Shown piece by piece: positions 1 to 6,366 of a stretch of 6,992 nucleotides of DNA. The notes under the pieces were generated by a model. The model was not told the origin of the DNA. It saw only the letters and a list, made by a program, of their open reading frames with translations, and made no database searches. Position numbers and translations under genes: made by a program. Each line of letters begins with the position of its first letter. Positions within the stretch are counted from its first letter, which is position 1. The stretch is taken from positions 1-6,992 of the forward strand of contig CANKTR010000049.1 of NCBI GenBank assembly GCA_947486475.1, given 5' to 3'. This stretch comes from Microbacteriaceae bacterium (lineage in GTDB: Bacteria; Actinomycetota; Actinomycetes; Actinomycetales; Microbacteriaceae).

Positions 1-4
1 AAAC

Positions 5-10
5 AAGGGA
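5..10 (+). promoter_or_regulatory. Ribosome binding site of the IIB gene
   Basis: The sequence AAGGGA lies six bases before the ATG at 17. It is the clearest Shine-Dalgarno-like site among the first genes and supports independent translation of the IIB domain rather than its being the tail of a longer upstream protein. Confidence 0.6.
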
Positions 11-16
11 TAATCC

Positions 17-316
17 ATGTCAGCTAACCTCACACAACTCGTCATCTTTGCGTGCGACGCCGGGATGGGCTCCAGCGCGATGGGGGCAACGCTCCTTCGC
101 ACCAAACTGAAGGCCGCCGGTATCACCGATGTCACCGTTGTCAACAAGGCTGTTGCCGACTTGGCGACTGACGCGGAGTTCGTCATAACTCACTCTGGTC
201 TGACAGATCGGGCACGCCACACGGCCCCCGACGCTGTTCACATCACTGTCGAGAACTTTATGGCAACACCGAAGTATGACGAGGTCGTTGAAATCCTTCG
301 GGCTCAACGGGCTTAG
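17..316 (+). CDS. PTS mannitol-specific EIIB component, stand-alone domain
   Basis: This 99-residue protein is the cytoplasmic IIB phosphocarrier of the mannitol phosphotransferase system. It takes phosphate from IIA and gives it to mannitol bound in the membrane IIC channel. The phosphorylated cysteine is Cys13, in the loop CDAGMGSSAMGA (residues 13-24), which is the signature of the mannitol IIB family. The later segments VITH (about residues 56-59) and HITVENF (about 80-86) also follow the IIB part of E. coli MtlA as I remember it. In E. coli this domain is fused between IIC and IIA in MtlA; here it is a separate gene of the length expected for one IIB domain. The IIC gene should lie just left of the window. 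A stop codon (11-13) sits in the same frame two codons upstream of the ATG, so this gene cannot be a continuation of an upstream reading frame. The IIA and MtlD genes follow on the same strand. Confidence 0.93.
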   Translation: MSANLTQLVIFACDAGMGSSAMGATLLRTKLKAAGITDVTVVNKAVADLATDAEFVITHSGLTDRARHTAPDAVHITVENFMATPKYDEVVEILRAQRA

Positions 317-342
317 GTTAGCGACGACCGAGGATTCATGCG

Positions 343-774
343 ATGAACGTATTGGCTGCGGACAGCATCCGGCTTCACGGGACGGCAACGACCCGAGACG
401 AAGCAATTGCCGAAGTGGGGGAGATGCTTGTCTCCACCGGTTCGGTGACGACGGATTATGTCACCGCCATGTTCGCGCGTGAATCCTCGGTCTCCACATA
501 TATGGGGAATCTGTTGGCAATTCCCCACGGAACCAACGAATCCAAAGACGAGGTGCATCGCTCCGCGGTCGCGGTCGTGCGGTATGACCACGACATCGAC
601 TGGGGTGGGCATCCGGTGCGTTTTGTGATCGGAATTGCGGGCAAAGGCGATAGCCACCTCGAGGTCCTCGGTGCCATCGCCCTCGTTTTTAGCGATTTGT
701 CCGCGGTGGATGACCTCCAGAAGGCTTCGTCCCCCTACCAAGTGTTAGACAGGCTGGGGCTTAGCGCCTCATGA
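343..774 (+). CDS. mtlF: PTS mannitol-specific EIIA component
   Basis: This 143-residue cytoplasmic protein is the IIA phosphocarrier of the mannitol/fructose family. It accepts phosphate from HPr-His and passes it to Cys13 of the IIB protein encoded just upstream. The active histidine is His62 in LAIPHGT (residues 58-64), the family signature. A second conserved histidine, His105 in SHLEVL (104-109), matches the one that assists phosphotransfer in the E. coli IIA domain. The length is normal for a free-standing IIA. I chose ATG 343 because a CGAGGA ribosome site (329-334) precedes it by eight bases; the ATG at 338 meets a stop after one codon. The gene begins 26 bases after the IIB stop, and its last four bases (ATGA) overlap the mtlD start. 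Close relatives serve fructose, but the mannitol neighbours make mannitol by far the better reading. Confidence 0.93.
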   Translation: MNVLAADSIRLHGTATTRDEAIAEVGEMLVSTGSVTTDYVTAMFARESSVSTYMGNLLAIPHGTNESKDEVHRSAVAVVRYDHDIDWGGHPVRFVIGIAGKGDSHLEVLGAIALVFSDLSAVDDLQKASSPYQVLDRLGLSAS

Positions 775-1901
775 CTGCGGTCCACTTCGGCGCCGGAAAC
801 ATCGGGCGCGGTTTCATTGGACTTGCGCTTCACCAGGCCGGGCATCGGGTCACATTCGTCGATGTCGACGACAGTCTGATCGACGCCCTCAACGCCGCCG
901 CGTCCTATCGGGTGTTCGAAACCGGCGTCGAGGGTCGGGTTCACACCGTCACGAACTTTTCGGGAATCAATTCGCGCAGCGACCCCGACGCCGTGGTGTC
1001 GGCCATCGCCGGCGCGGATGTCGTAACCACGGCGGTTGGGCCGCGAATCCTCGAATTTGTTGCTCCGTTGATTGCGCGGGGTCTCGCCGCCCGGTCGGTC
1101 CCCGACCCGCTCGCGGTGATGGCCTGCGAGAACGCGATTGGAGCGTCGGATACTCTGCGGGCGTTTGTGGCCCTCCATGCGCCGGCCGACCAACTCGACC
1201 GGTCACGGTTCGCGAACACCGCTGTCGACCGAATAATCCCGTTGCAGGCTGGTGATGCCGGGCTCGATGTCACGGTCGAAGATTTCAGCGAATGGGTGGT
1301 GGACCGAACGCCCTTCGGCGACCATCCGCCGGTTTTGTCTGGCGCTCACTTTGTCGATGATCTCGGCCCCTACATCGATCGAAAATTGTTCACCGTGAAT
1401 ACGGGGCACGCGTCGATCGCCTATCTGGGTCTCCGAGCGGGATTTAGTCGGATTGCGGAAGCCCTAGCGGACGACGGTGTGGCGACCGTGGTGAACGCTG
1501 TTCTCGCGGAAACGGCGCAGATGCTTGTCGCTCGTCACGGTGGGGATCCCGCCGAGCAGCAACGGTACGCGGCGAGAACACTCGAACGATTTCGAAACCC
1601 CGAACTCAACGACGAACTCGAGCGAGTTGGGCGTCAACCGCTTCGCAAACTGTCGCGCCACGAACGATTGATCGCGCCCGCGGCCGCTCTAGCCGAGAGT
1701 GCGGTCGTCCCCACCGCGTTGCTGGCGGTGATTGAAGCCGCGATGTACTTCGATGTTCCGGATGACGCGGAATCGGTGGAGCTGCAACGTCTGCGCACAA
1801 TGTCGCGAGCGGAAGACTTCGCATCCACCTCGTGCGGAATCGACGACCAACACCCGTTGCGACCGGTTTTGGTCGCGACCATTAGCCGTACGATGGGCTA
1901 A
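771..1901 (+). CDS. mtlD: Mannitol-1-phosphate 5-dehydrogenase
   Basis: MtlD oxidises D-mannitol 1-phosphate to D-fructose 6-phosphate with NAD+, the step that feeds PTS-imported mannitol into glycolysis. The 376-residue length is close to the E. coli enzyme (about 382). The N-terminus carries the Rossmann dinucleotide loop HFGAGNIGRGFIG (residues 5-17), nearly identical to the family consensus. An acidic end of beta-strand 2 (VDVDD, 30-34) fits NAD rather than NADP preference. The catalytic region is RKLFTVNTGHASIAYLG (204-220), with the expected catalytic lysine at Lys205 and the conserved NTGHA at 210-214. The remaining C-terminal part is the helical polyol-dehydrogenase domain. The start overlaps the IIA stop in ATGA, and there is no strong ribosome site, so translation is probably coupled to the IIA gene. 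The transporter gene starts at the base after the stop codon. Confidence 0.96.
   Translation: MTAVHFGAGNIGRGFIGLALHQAGHRVTFVDVDDSLIDALNAAASYRVFETGVEGRVHTVTNFSGINSRSDPDAVVSAIAGADVVTTAVGPRILEFVAPLIARGLAARSVPDPLAVMACENAIGASDTLRAFVALHAPADQLDRSRFANTAVDRIIPLQAGDAGLDVTVEDFSEWVVDRTPFGDHPPVLSGAHFVDDLGPYIDRKLFTVNTGHASIAYLGLRAGFSRIAEALADDGVATVVNAVLAETAQMLVARHGGDPAEQQRYAARTLERFRNPELNDELERVGRQPLRKLSRHERLIAPAAALAESAVVPTALLAVIEAAMYFDVPDDAESVELQRLRTMSRAEDFASTSCGIDDQHPLRPVLVATISRTMG
1889..1894 (+). promoter_or_regulatory. Candidate -10 element (TACGAT) before the DMT transporter
   Basis: TACGAT fits the actinobacterial -10 pattern TANNNT. It ends seven bases before the transporter ATG at 1902, so transcription from it would begin at or next to the start codon. 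The same hexamer stands at the same distance from the start of rnpB. A weak T-rich -35 candidate (TTTTGG, 1867-1872) lies 16 bases upstream. The element is inside the mtlD coding end, so it may be chance. Confidence 0.3.
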
Positions 1902-2792
1902 ATGTCAGCCTCCGCACTTGTCGCTCTTGTGGTGTCCTGTTTGATGTGGGGTACCACGGGAGTCGTCGCCGCCGGAATGACGCCGGCTGTATCGACGTTT
2001 GCGATTGGCTCGTTCACCATGGGTGTCGGGGGAATTCTGTTGGCCCTGATGTGTTGGCCCGCGGTGCGTCGCGCTCTCGCAATTCCTGCCGCCCGGCGGT
2101 GGATTCTTCTCGGCGGCATCGGAGTTTTCGTTTATCCTCTCGCGTTCTACGCCGGGATGCAGGACGCGGGTGTCGCCGTCGGAAACACGGTCGCGCTGGG
2201 GTCGGGACCACTCTTCGCAGGTGTGATCGAGTGGATTGCCACGAAACGAAAGCCCGCGAAGCGGTGGTTTGTTGCGCTAGGAATAGCCGTGACTGGATTG
2301 CTGTTTGTCGGTTTCGCCCGAGGCGGTGAAACCATCGTCGGGTTATCGGGGGTGTTGCTCGCACTTCTCGCGGGTATCGCCTATGCGCTGTATTCGGTCG
2401 CGGGTTCGAGGGTAATCGCTGCTGGGGCCTCGTTTCGTGGCTCGATGGGTGCCGTTTTCGGCGCCGGAGCCCTACCGCTTCTGGTCGTGCTCGCGTTCAC
2501 GGGCGGGCCTCTAGTAACGGACCCATCCAACCTTGGGCGCGGTGTCTATCTCGCGGTGGGTCCGCTGGTCCTGGCGTATTTGTTGTTCGGTTTTGCACTG
2601 ACACGCGCGAGTGCGTCGCTCGTCACGCTCGTCACGCTGTTGGAACCCGCGTTTGCCACCATTCTCGCGGTTGTCATCCTCGGCGAGACACTTCCCGCTG
2701 TCGGGTGGATGGGCGTCGCGTTGCTCGTCACCGGGGTCGTTGTGGCGACGATGCCACGTCGTGGCGCGAAAATCCCCAATTCCACCGAGTAA
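1902..2792 (+). CDS. DMT-superfamily transporter, EamA family
   Basis: This is a 296-residue integral membrane protein with about ten hydrophobic helices (roughly residues 3-24, 28-51, 66-86, 92-111, 122-138, 148-166, 180-199, 214-233, 240-261 and 265-283). That is the two-times-five layout of EamA/RhaT-type drug/metabolite transporters. Typical family marks are MWGTTG in helix 1, the LLEPAFATILAVVILGE stretch in helix 9 (about 246-262) and the short basic tail. Known members mostly export amino acids, metabolites or drugs, but the substrate cannot be read from sequence. The ATG is immediately after the mtlD stop (TAAATG) and in the same frame; there is no convincing ribosome site, so expression is either coupled to mtlD or leaderless from the TACGAT at 1889. 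Its place in the operon suggests, without proving, a link to polyol or sugar-phosphate metabolism. Confidence 0.88.
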   Translation: MSASALVALVVSCLMWGTTGVVAAGMTPAVSTFAIGSFTMGVGGILLALMCWPAVRRALAIPAARRWILLGGIGVFVYPLAFYAGMQDAGVAVGNTVALGSGPLFAGVIEWIATKRKPAKRWFVALGIAVTGLLFVGFARGGETIVGLSGVLLALLAGIAYALYSVAGSRVIAAGASFRGSMGAVFGAGALPLLVVLAFTGGPLVTDPSNLGRGVYLAVGPLVLAYLLFGFALTRASASLVTLVTLLEPAFATILAVVILGETLPAVGWMGVALLVTGVVVATMPRRGAKIPNSTE

Positions 2793-2798
2793 TCCCGT

Positions 2799-2804
2799 TA
2801 AGGT
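2799..2804 (+). promoter_or_regulatory. Candidate -10 element or ribosome site (TAAGGT) before the 664-residue protein
   Basis: The short gap 2793-2810 holds TAAGGT, which ends six bases before the ATG at 2811. It can be read as AAGG, a short Shine-Dalgarno core seven bases before the start, or as a TANNNT -10 element giving leaderless transcription at the ATG. No good -35 hexamer is visible upstream. I cannot choose between the readings. Confidence 0.35.
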
Positions 2805-2810
2805 GTAACT

Positions 2811-4805
2811 ATGGCTTCGGATAGTGACAAAGAGAAGAATTTCTTCGGTCGGCCTCGACGGTCGTCGTTTGTCGCCGCCACCCCGGAAAACGACGATTTC
2901 CTGCCCGTGTTACCCTCCGTCGGCAGCACTCCACTTCCGTCCGCCGCGGACGTTAACTTTTTTCCGCCGGTGGAAACGGGACAGCCGAGTCTCCGAGAAC
3001 CGGAACCGCCTGCGAGACTGGTCGTGCCCACCCGCCGATCCATGACCGAAGAAGAAATCGCCGGGGCGTTCGCCGAAGCACAAGAGATGTCCAGTTCCGA
3101 GCAAATCGCACTGCTCGACTCGCAGATGACGTTGCGCGAGGACGATTTGCGAACCGCCCGCAGTTTTCTGGCTACCCTTCGGACCGCTAATCCCCGCGAG
3201 GCACAGCCTCTACTGGACGAACTAAAGGCGCGGTATGCGGATGTCGACCCGGAAATCGCCGACTTTGCCCTCGGCGACGCGCCAACCGTACCGGTGAATG
3301 ACGATACCTCCGCCGAATCCACCTCACCGGTTCCCGTTGTCGGTGGTGCCGCGGTCACCTCGCCCGCAGCGCCCGCTTCGCCGGTGAGAGTTGAGAGTGG
3401 GGCGGATACTGCCGAACAGGCGCCGAACGGTCGTTATCGGGGTTGGGCCGCGGTTATCGCACTCTCCTCGATAGTGGCTGGGGTCGTCCCCATTTCGTCG
3501 GCGGTGTTTACGGCATTCGGGGCACCCGCACCGGAATTGGTTGATTCGCTCCTCGGAGCGTCGGGAGTCGCCGTGTTGCTCGTCGCGATTGTGTCGATCG
3601 TGCCGCTGGTTCTCCTCGCGCGTTCCACCGCAGCGCGCCACGGTTTGTCGTGGACCGCCGCTCTCGGTCGCGTCCTCGGGTCGGCGAGTGGCGTGGTTCA
3701 CGTCACTGTACTCGCCGCGTTCGCCCTCGTGGGGTTCTTCAGCGTGCTTCAACAGACGACGCAGGGTGTCGGGCTCCAACTCGCCTCAATCCCGGGGGTT
3801 GCGTCTGCAATCGCTGCCGCGGCGCCGAACGCCCACCTCACCGTCCTCGTTGTCTCGGCGCTCGTCGCGGCGGGATTTGGCCTCGCGGCTCTACCGAGGC
3901 GGCTCTTTCGGGCCACAATGCTGCTTCTGACCGGATTCATCATTGTCGGGCCGGCCATCGTCATTCTCACCAACATCGCCGTCGTGTCGAACCTCAACAG
4001 CGAAACACCGGTGAATGCGGACAATTTGATATTGGCGACCGGAATCATTCCGATCGTGATCCTTGTCTTGGCGGCGGTCGAAACCGGCGCGGCCACGGTG
4101 GTTCGGCGAGACGCACAGCGGCTTCACGGTCTGTGGCTGTATGTCGGGGTCGGTATCGGAATCGCCTTCGCCGCGTGGGTGTTGCTGGCAGGAATGGGGC
4201 GTGACAACCAGGGTTCGCTTTTCATCGGGTCAAACCCAGCGCTGCACGTTGTCGCCGCGAGTGTCGACCTCGCTTTTATCTTCGGTGTGGTCGTTTTCGC
4301 GGTCCCCGTTCTATTCCTCGCCGCGATGGTCGGCCGCACGCTGTCCATGGTGACGGTTCGAGGTGACGCGGACTCACCGCACGTGTGGGTGCGGTTACTC
4401 GTGTTGGTTCTTCCGCTCACGGTTTTCGCCCTCGACGTTCTCGGCGTACTTCCCGATCTCGGCGAGTTGCTTCCCGGAGCAGCATTCCTGTCGATTCCCG
4501 CAATGTCCATCGTCGGTCTGATGGCCGGAGCGTCCATCGCCTCGCGCCGCGGTCTGCGCAACGGCGCGAAGGTCGTCAACACGGTGCTCGCCTCGGCGCT
4601 GACACTCGTGGGACTCGCACTCACACTCTGGGCGGTGCCCGGACTTGAACCGTTGTACAACGAATCCATCGCTCCCGTCGCGGCCAGCCTCGGACTCACG
4701 GGGGCGACCGCGTTGGTCGTGCCGTCGGCGATCGCGATCGTGTCGTTTGTGTGTTCCCTGTTGGTGTCCGCTGTTGGTTCCCGTCGTTCGACTCGCACAG
4801 ACTGA
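2811..4805 (+). CDS. Large multi-pass membrane protein with long soluble N-terminus, family not recognised
   Basis: I do not recognise this 664-residue protein. Residues 1-75 are Pro-, Ser- and acid-rich and probably disordered, with a basic patch GRPRRSSF (13-20) that could be a phosphorylation or docking site. Residues 78-157 look like a small helical domain, rich in Glu, Ala and Leu. Residues 158-208 are another Pro/Ser/Thr/Ala-rich linker. From about 212 the protein is hydrophobic, with roughly twelve membrane helices (about 212-236, 246-270, 291-312, 343-361, 368-392, 405-425, 440-461, 480-507, 526-548, 553-574, 588-608, 630-655) and a short basic tail. Twelve helices would suit an APC-like secondary transporter, but I see no diagnostic motif, so this is only an idea. 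There is no signal peptide; the N-terminal region is probably cytoplasmic. The start is the first good ATG, preceded by AAGG. Codon usage resembles its neighbours, so recent transfer is not suggested. Confidence 0.85.
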   Translation: MASDSDKEKNFFGRPRRSSFVAATPENDDFLPVLPSVGSTPLPSAADVNFFPPVETGQPSLREPEPPARLVVPTRRSMTEEEIAGAFAEAQEMSSSEQIALLDSQMTLREDDLRTARSFLATLRTANPREAQPLLDELKARYADVDPEIADFALGDAPTVPVNDDTSAESTSPVPVVGGAAVTSPAAPASPVRVESGADTAEQAPNGRYRGWAAVIALSSIVAGVVPISSAVFTAFGAPAPELVDSLLGASGVAVLLVAIVSIVPLVLLARSTAARHGLSWTAALGRVLGSASGVVHVTVLAAFALVGFFSVLQQTTQGVGLQLASIPGVASAIAAAAPNAHLTVLVVSALVAAGFGLAALPRRLFRATMLLLTGFIIVGPAIVILTNIAVVSNLNSETPVNADNLILATGIIPIVILVLAAVETGAATVVRRDAQRLHGLWLYVGVGIGIAFAAWVLLAGMGRDNQGSLFIGSNPALHVVAASVDLAFIFGVVVFAVPVLFLAAMVGRTLSMVTVRGDADSPHVWVRLLVLVLPLTVFALDVLGVLPDLGELLPGAAFLSIPAMSIVGLMAGASIASRRGLRNGAKVVNTVLASALTLVGLALTLWAVPGLEPLYNESIAPVAASLGLTGATALVVPSAIAIVSFVCSLLVSAVGSRRSTRTD

Positions 4806-4813
4806 CCAACACA

Positions 4814-5626
4814 ATGGCGATTACCGTGCGAGAACTGAGCTCGCTCATGGACAGTCAGTGGCCTCTGTCCGGTCAAGAAGACTGGGACAATTCCGGTCTC
4901 GTGACGGGGTCGTTGGATCGTTCCGTCACCTCTGCGCTACTGGTCGTCGATGTCACCCACGAGACGGTGTCCGAAGCGATCGACGGTGGCCACGACGTTC
5001 TCATCGCGCATCACCCACTGTTGTTGCGCGGGCTCATGACGATTGCGGAAGACCGCTACAAGGGCGACCTTCTCGCGCGGTTGATTCGCGCTCACTGTGC
5101 GCTGTTTGCCGTCCACACGAACGGCGATCGGGTTCCGACCGGGACGAGCGCCACTCTCGCGTCGGCTCTGGGACTGACGAACACCGAACCGCTGGTCGCG
5201 AACGTGCTCGGCGGGGGTCTTGGGATTGTTGGCAGTGTGACACCACAGACGCTGGGGGACTTTGCGCGGTCGATTGGTGCGGTGTTGCCCTCCACCGCGG
5301 GCGGAGTGCGGGTTTCCGGAGACTTCGCGCGAAGCATCTCGACCGTGTCGGTGTGTGCCGGAGCGGGGGACTCGCTGTTGTCGAATCCGTTGGTCCGAGG
5401 TTCGGATGTCTTTGTCACCAGCGACCTGCGTCATCACCCCGCGTCGGAGTTTCGCGAACAGGCGCGGTTGGACAATGACACGGCGCTCATCGACATCTCT
5501 CACTGGGCGGCTGAATGGTTGTGGCTCGACCAGGCCGCAGCGGAAATCCGTGAATTCGCTCCCGGACTCGACGTCACGGTGTCCCACATCAACACCGACC
5601 CGTGGACGTTCTCGGTGGTGCAGTGA
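4814..5626 (+). CDS. NIF3-like dinuclear metal centre protein
   Basis: This 270-residue protein belongs to the NIF3/YbgI family (DUF34), whose members form hexameric toroids with a two-metal site in each subunit. The biochemical role is still unsettled; GTP cyclohydrolase I type 2 labels in databases are not reliable. The metal-binding motifs are visible: AHHP (residues 65-68) with His66 and His67, HTNGD (101-105) with Asp105, and SHWAAE (229-234) with His230 and Glu234. The early DNSGLVTG (25-32) and the DLRHHPASEF segment (204-213) are also typical, the latter of actinobacterial members as I recall them. I start at ATG 4814, eight bases after the upstream stop, because the family N-terminus begins there; an upstream in-frame ATG at 4751 would add 21 unrelated residues inside the previous gene. 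No ribosome site is evident. The last four bases overlap the next start. Confidence 0.93.
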   Translation: MAITVRELSSLMDSQWPLSGQEDWDNSGLVTGSLDRSVTSALLVVDVTHETVSEAIDGGHDVLIAHHPLLLRGLMTIAEDRYKGDLLARLIRAHCALFAVHTNGDRVPTGTSATLASALGLTNTEPLVANVLGGGLGIVGSVTPQTLGDFARSIGAVLPSTAGGVRVSGDFARSISTVSVCAGAGDSLLSNPLVRGSDVFVTSDLRHHPASEFREQARLDNDTALIDISHWAAEWLWLDQAAAEIREFAPGLDVTVSHINTDPWTFSVVQ

Positions 5627-6366
5627 TAGCGCTTCGGGTTCCGCCCGAGATTCAGGTTCGTTTGCTCGATGTGTTGGCGCTGGACACCGAAGACCTCATG
5701 ATTTCGCGGACCGTTTCCGATGCGGAAAACGAAGTGGCGGCCCTGGACAACGACGTCGAGTACCAGCGGCTGGTGCGCGAATGTGAAGAGTGGGCGGACC
5801 GATTCGACGATCTGGATCGCCAGTGCGCTCATCTGGAATCGGACATCGCGGTAGCTGCGGCGCGAATCGACAAGGACCGAGCGCGCGAGAAGACGTCCAC
5901 GGATTCCAAGGAATTGGCCTCGCTCGAGAACGAAATTGCGTCGTTGACCTTGCGAATCGAAATGCTGGAGGACCAGGAACTCAAAGCGCTGGAAGAGCGC
6001 GATGAGGTCCAGGGTGCGTGGAACGCGCTCAAAATCGCCCGCGATTCGTTCCACGAGTCGAGGGCGGCTCGCCACGAAGCGATTCGTGCGGACATCGACG
6101 CGTCACGGCGTCGACAGGCGGATATCGTCACTGCGCGCGAAGCGATCGTTTCGGGGCTTCCAACAGACTTCATCGAGTTGTACGAACGGCAACGAGCCCG
6201 GTACGGCGTCGGCGCTTCGCATCTTCACCGTGGCGTCACCTCGGCCAGCAGTGTCACGCTCACCGCGGGCCAAATCCAGGATGTCCGCGCAGCCGACCCC
6301 GACGAAGTTCTGATGTGTCCCGACAGCAACGCCATCCTGATTCGAACGGCGGAGTCCGGACTGTGA
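5623..6366 (+). CDS. Coiled-coil protein of the C4-type zinc ribbon family (COG1579-like) with degenerate ribbon
   Basis: This 247-residue protein matches the actinobacterial family that includes Rv2229c: a long helical hairpin or coiled coil (about residues 15-175) followed by a small C-terminal ribbon. Family-like stretches are STDSKELASLENEI (92-105), LPTDFIELYERQRA (179-192) and the final ILIRTAESGL. Members usually carry two CxxC pairs that bind zinc. Here the first pair is replaced by Thr206 and Ser209, and the second pair keeps Cys232 but has Ser235, so zinc binding by this site is probably lost although the surrounding scaffold persists. The function of the family is not established; a nucleic-acid-linked role has been suggested by context. 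I start at GTG 5623, whose GTGA overlaps the NIF3 stop; another GTG at 5602 would overlap that gene by 25 bases. The downstream RNase H gene overlaps in the same way. Confidence 0.85.
   Translation: MIALRVPPEIQVRLLDVLALDTEDLMISRTVSDAENEVAALDNDVEYQRLVRECEEWADRFDDLDRQCAHLESDIAVAAARIDKDRAREKTSTDSKELASLENEIASLTLRIEMLEDQELKALEERDEVQGAWNALKIARDSFHESRAARHEAIRADIDASRRRQADIVTAREAIVSGLPTDFIELYERQRARYGVGASHLHRGVTSASSVTLTAGQIQDVRAADPDEVLMCPDSNAILIRTAESGL
6351..6354 (+). promoter_or_regulatory. Ribosome binding site fixing the RNase H start
   Basis: GGAG lies eight bases before GTG 6363 and within the end of the preceding gene. Together with the GTGA stop/start overlap it supports GTG 6363 as the start, rather than any upstream codon of the same open frame, which extends back to 6018 without family similarity. 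Confidence 0.55.

Noticed and set aside
9..14. GATAAT resembling a -10 promoter element before the IIB gene
   Set aside because: It ends only two bases before the ATG, too close for a start at or before the codon, and the AAGGGA ribosome site with an overlapping stop explains the bases better.
2618..2638. Tandem 9-base repeat (GCTCGTCAC twice) in the transporter gene
   Set aside because: It encodes a repeated Leu-Val-Thr inside a membrane helix and keeps frame; two copies of a short in-frame motif in a hydrophobic segment are unremarkable.
2793..2810. Possible transcription terminator between the transporter and the membrane protein
   Set aside because: The 18-base gap has no inverted repeat or T-run, so no terminator is supported.
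2798..3358. Open reading frame of 186 codons on the minus strand
   Set aside because: It is the antisense of the Pro/Ser-rich N-terminal part of the 664-residue protein; the Ser-rich product is a shadow.
4751..4813. Upstream ATG extending the NIF3 protein by 21 residues
   Set aside because: The extra residues lie inside the preceding gene and do not resemble the family, whose N-terminus fits ATG 4814.
4124..4876. Open reading frame of 250 codons on the minus strand
   Set aside because: It lies opposite the membrane protein gene and the start of the NIF3 gene. Its translation is low-complexity, rich in Thr, Arg, Ala and Pro, as expected from the antisense of GC-rich coding DNA, and has no recognisable domain.
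4645..5478. Open reading frame of 277 codons on the plus strand in another frame
   Set aside because: It overlaps both the membrane protein and the NIF3 gene, and its product is Arg/Cys/Ser-rich with no family feature, while the NIF3 frame carries all metal-binding motifs.
5602..5622. Upstream GTG extending the zinc-ribbon-family protein by seven residues
   Set aside because: The GTGA overlap at 5623 is the more usual junction and the same form is used at the next gene boundary; the extension is not excluded but not favoured.
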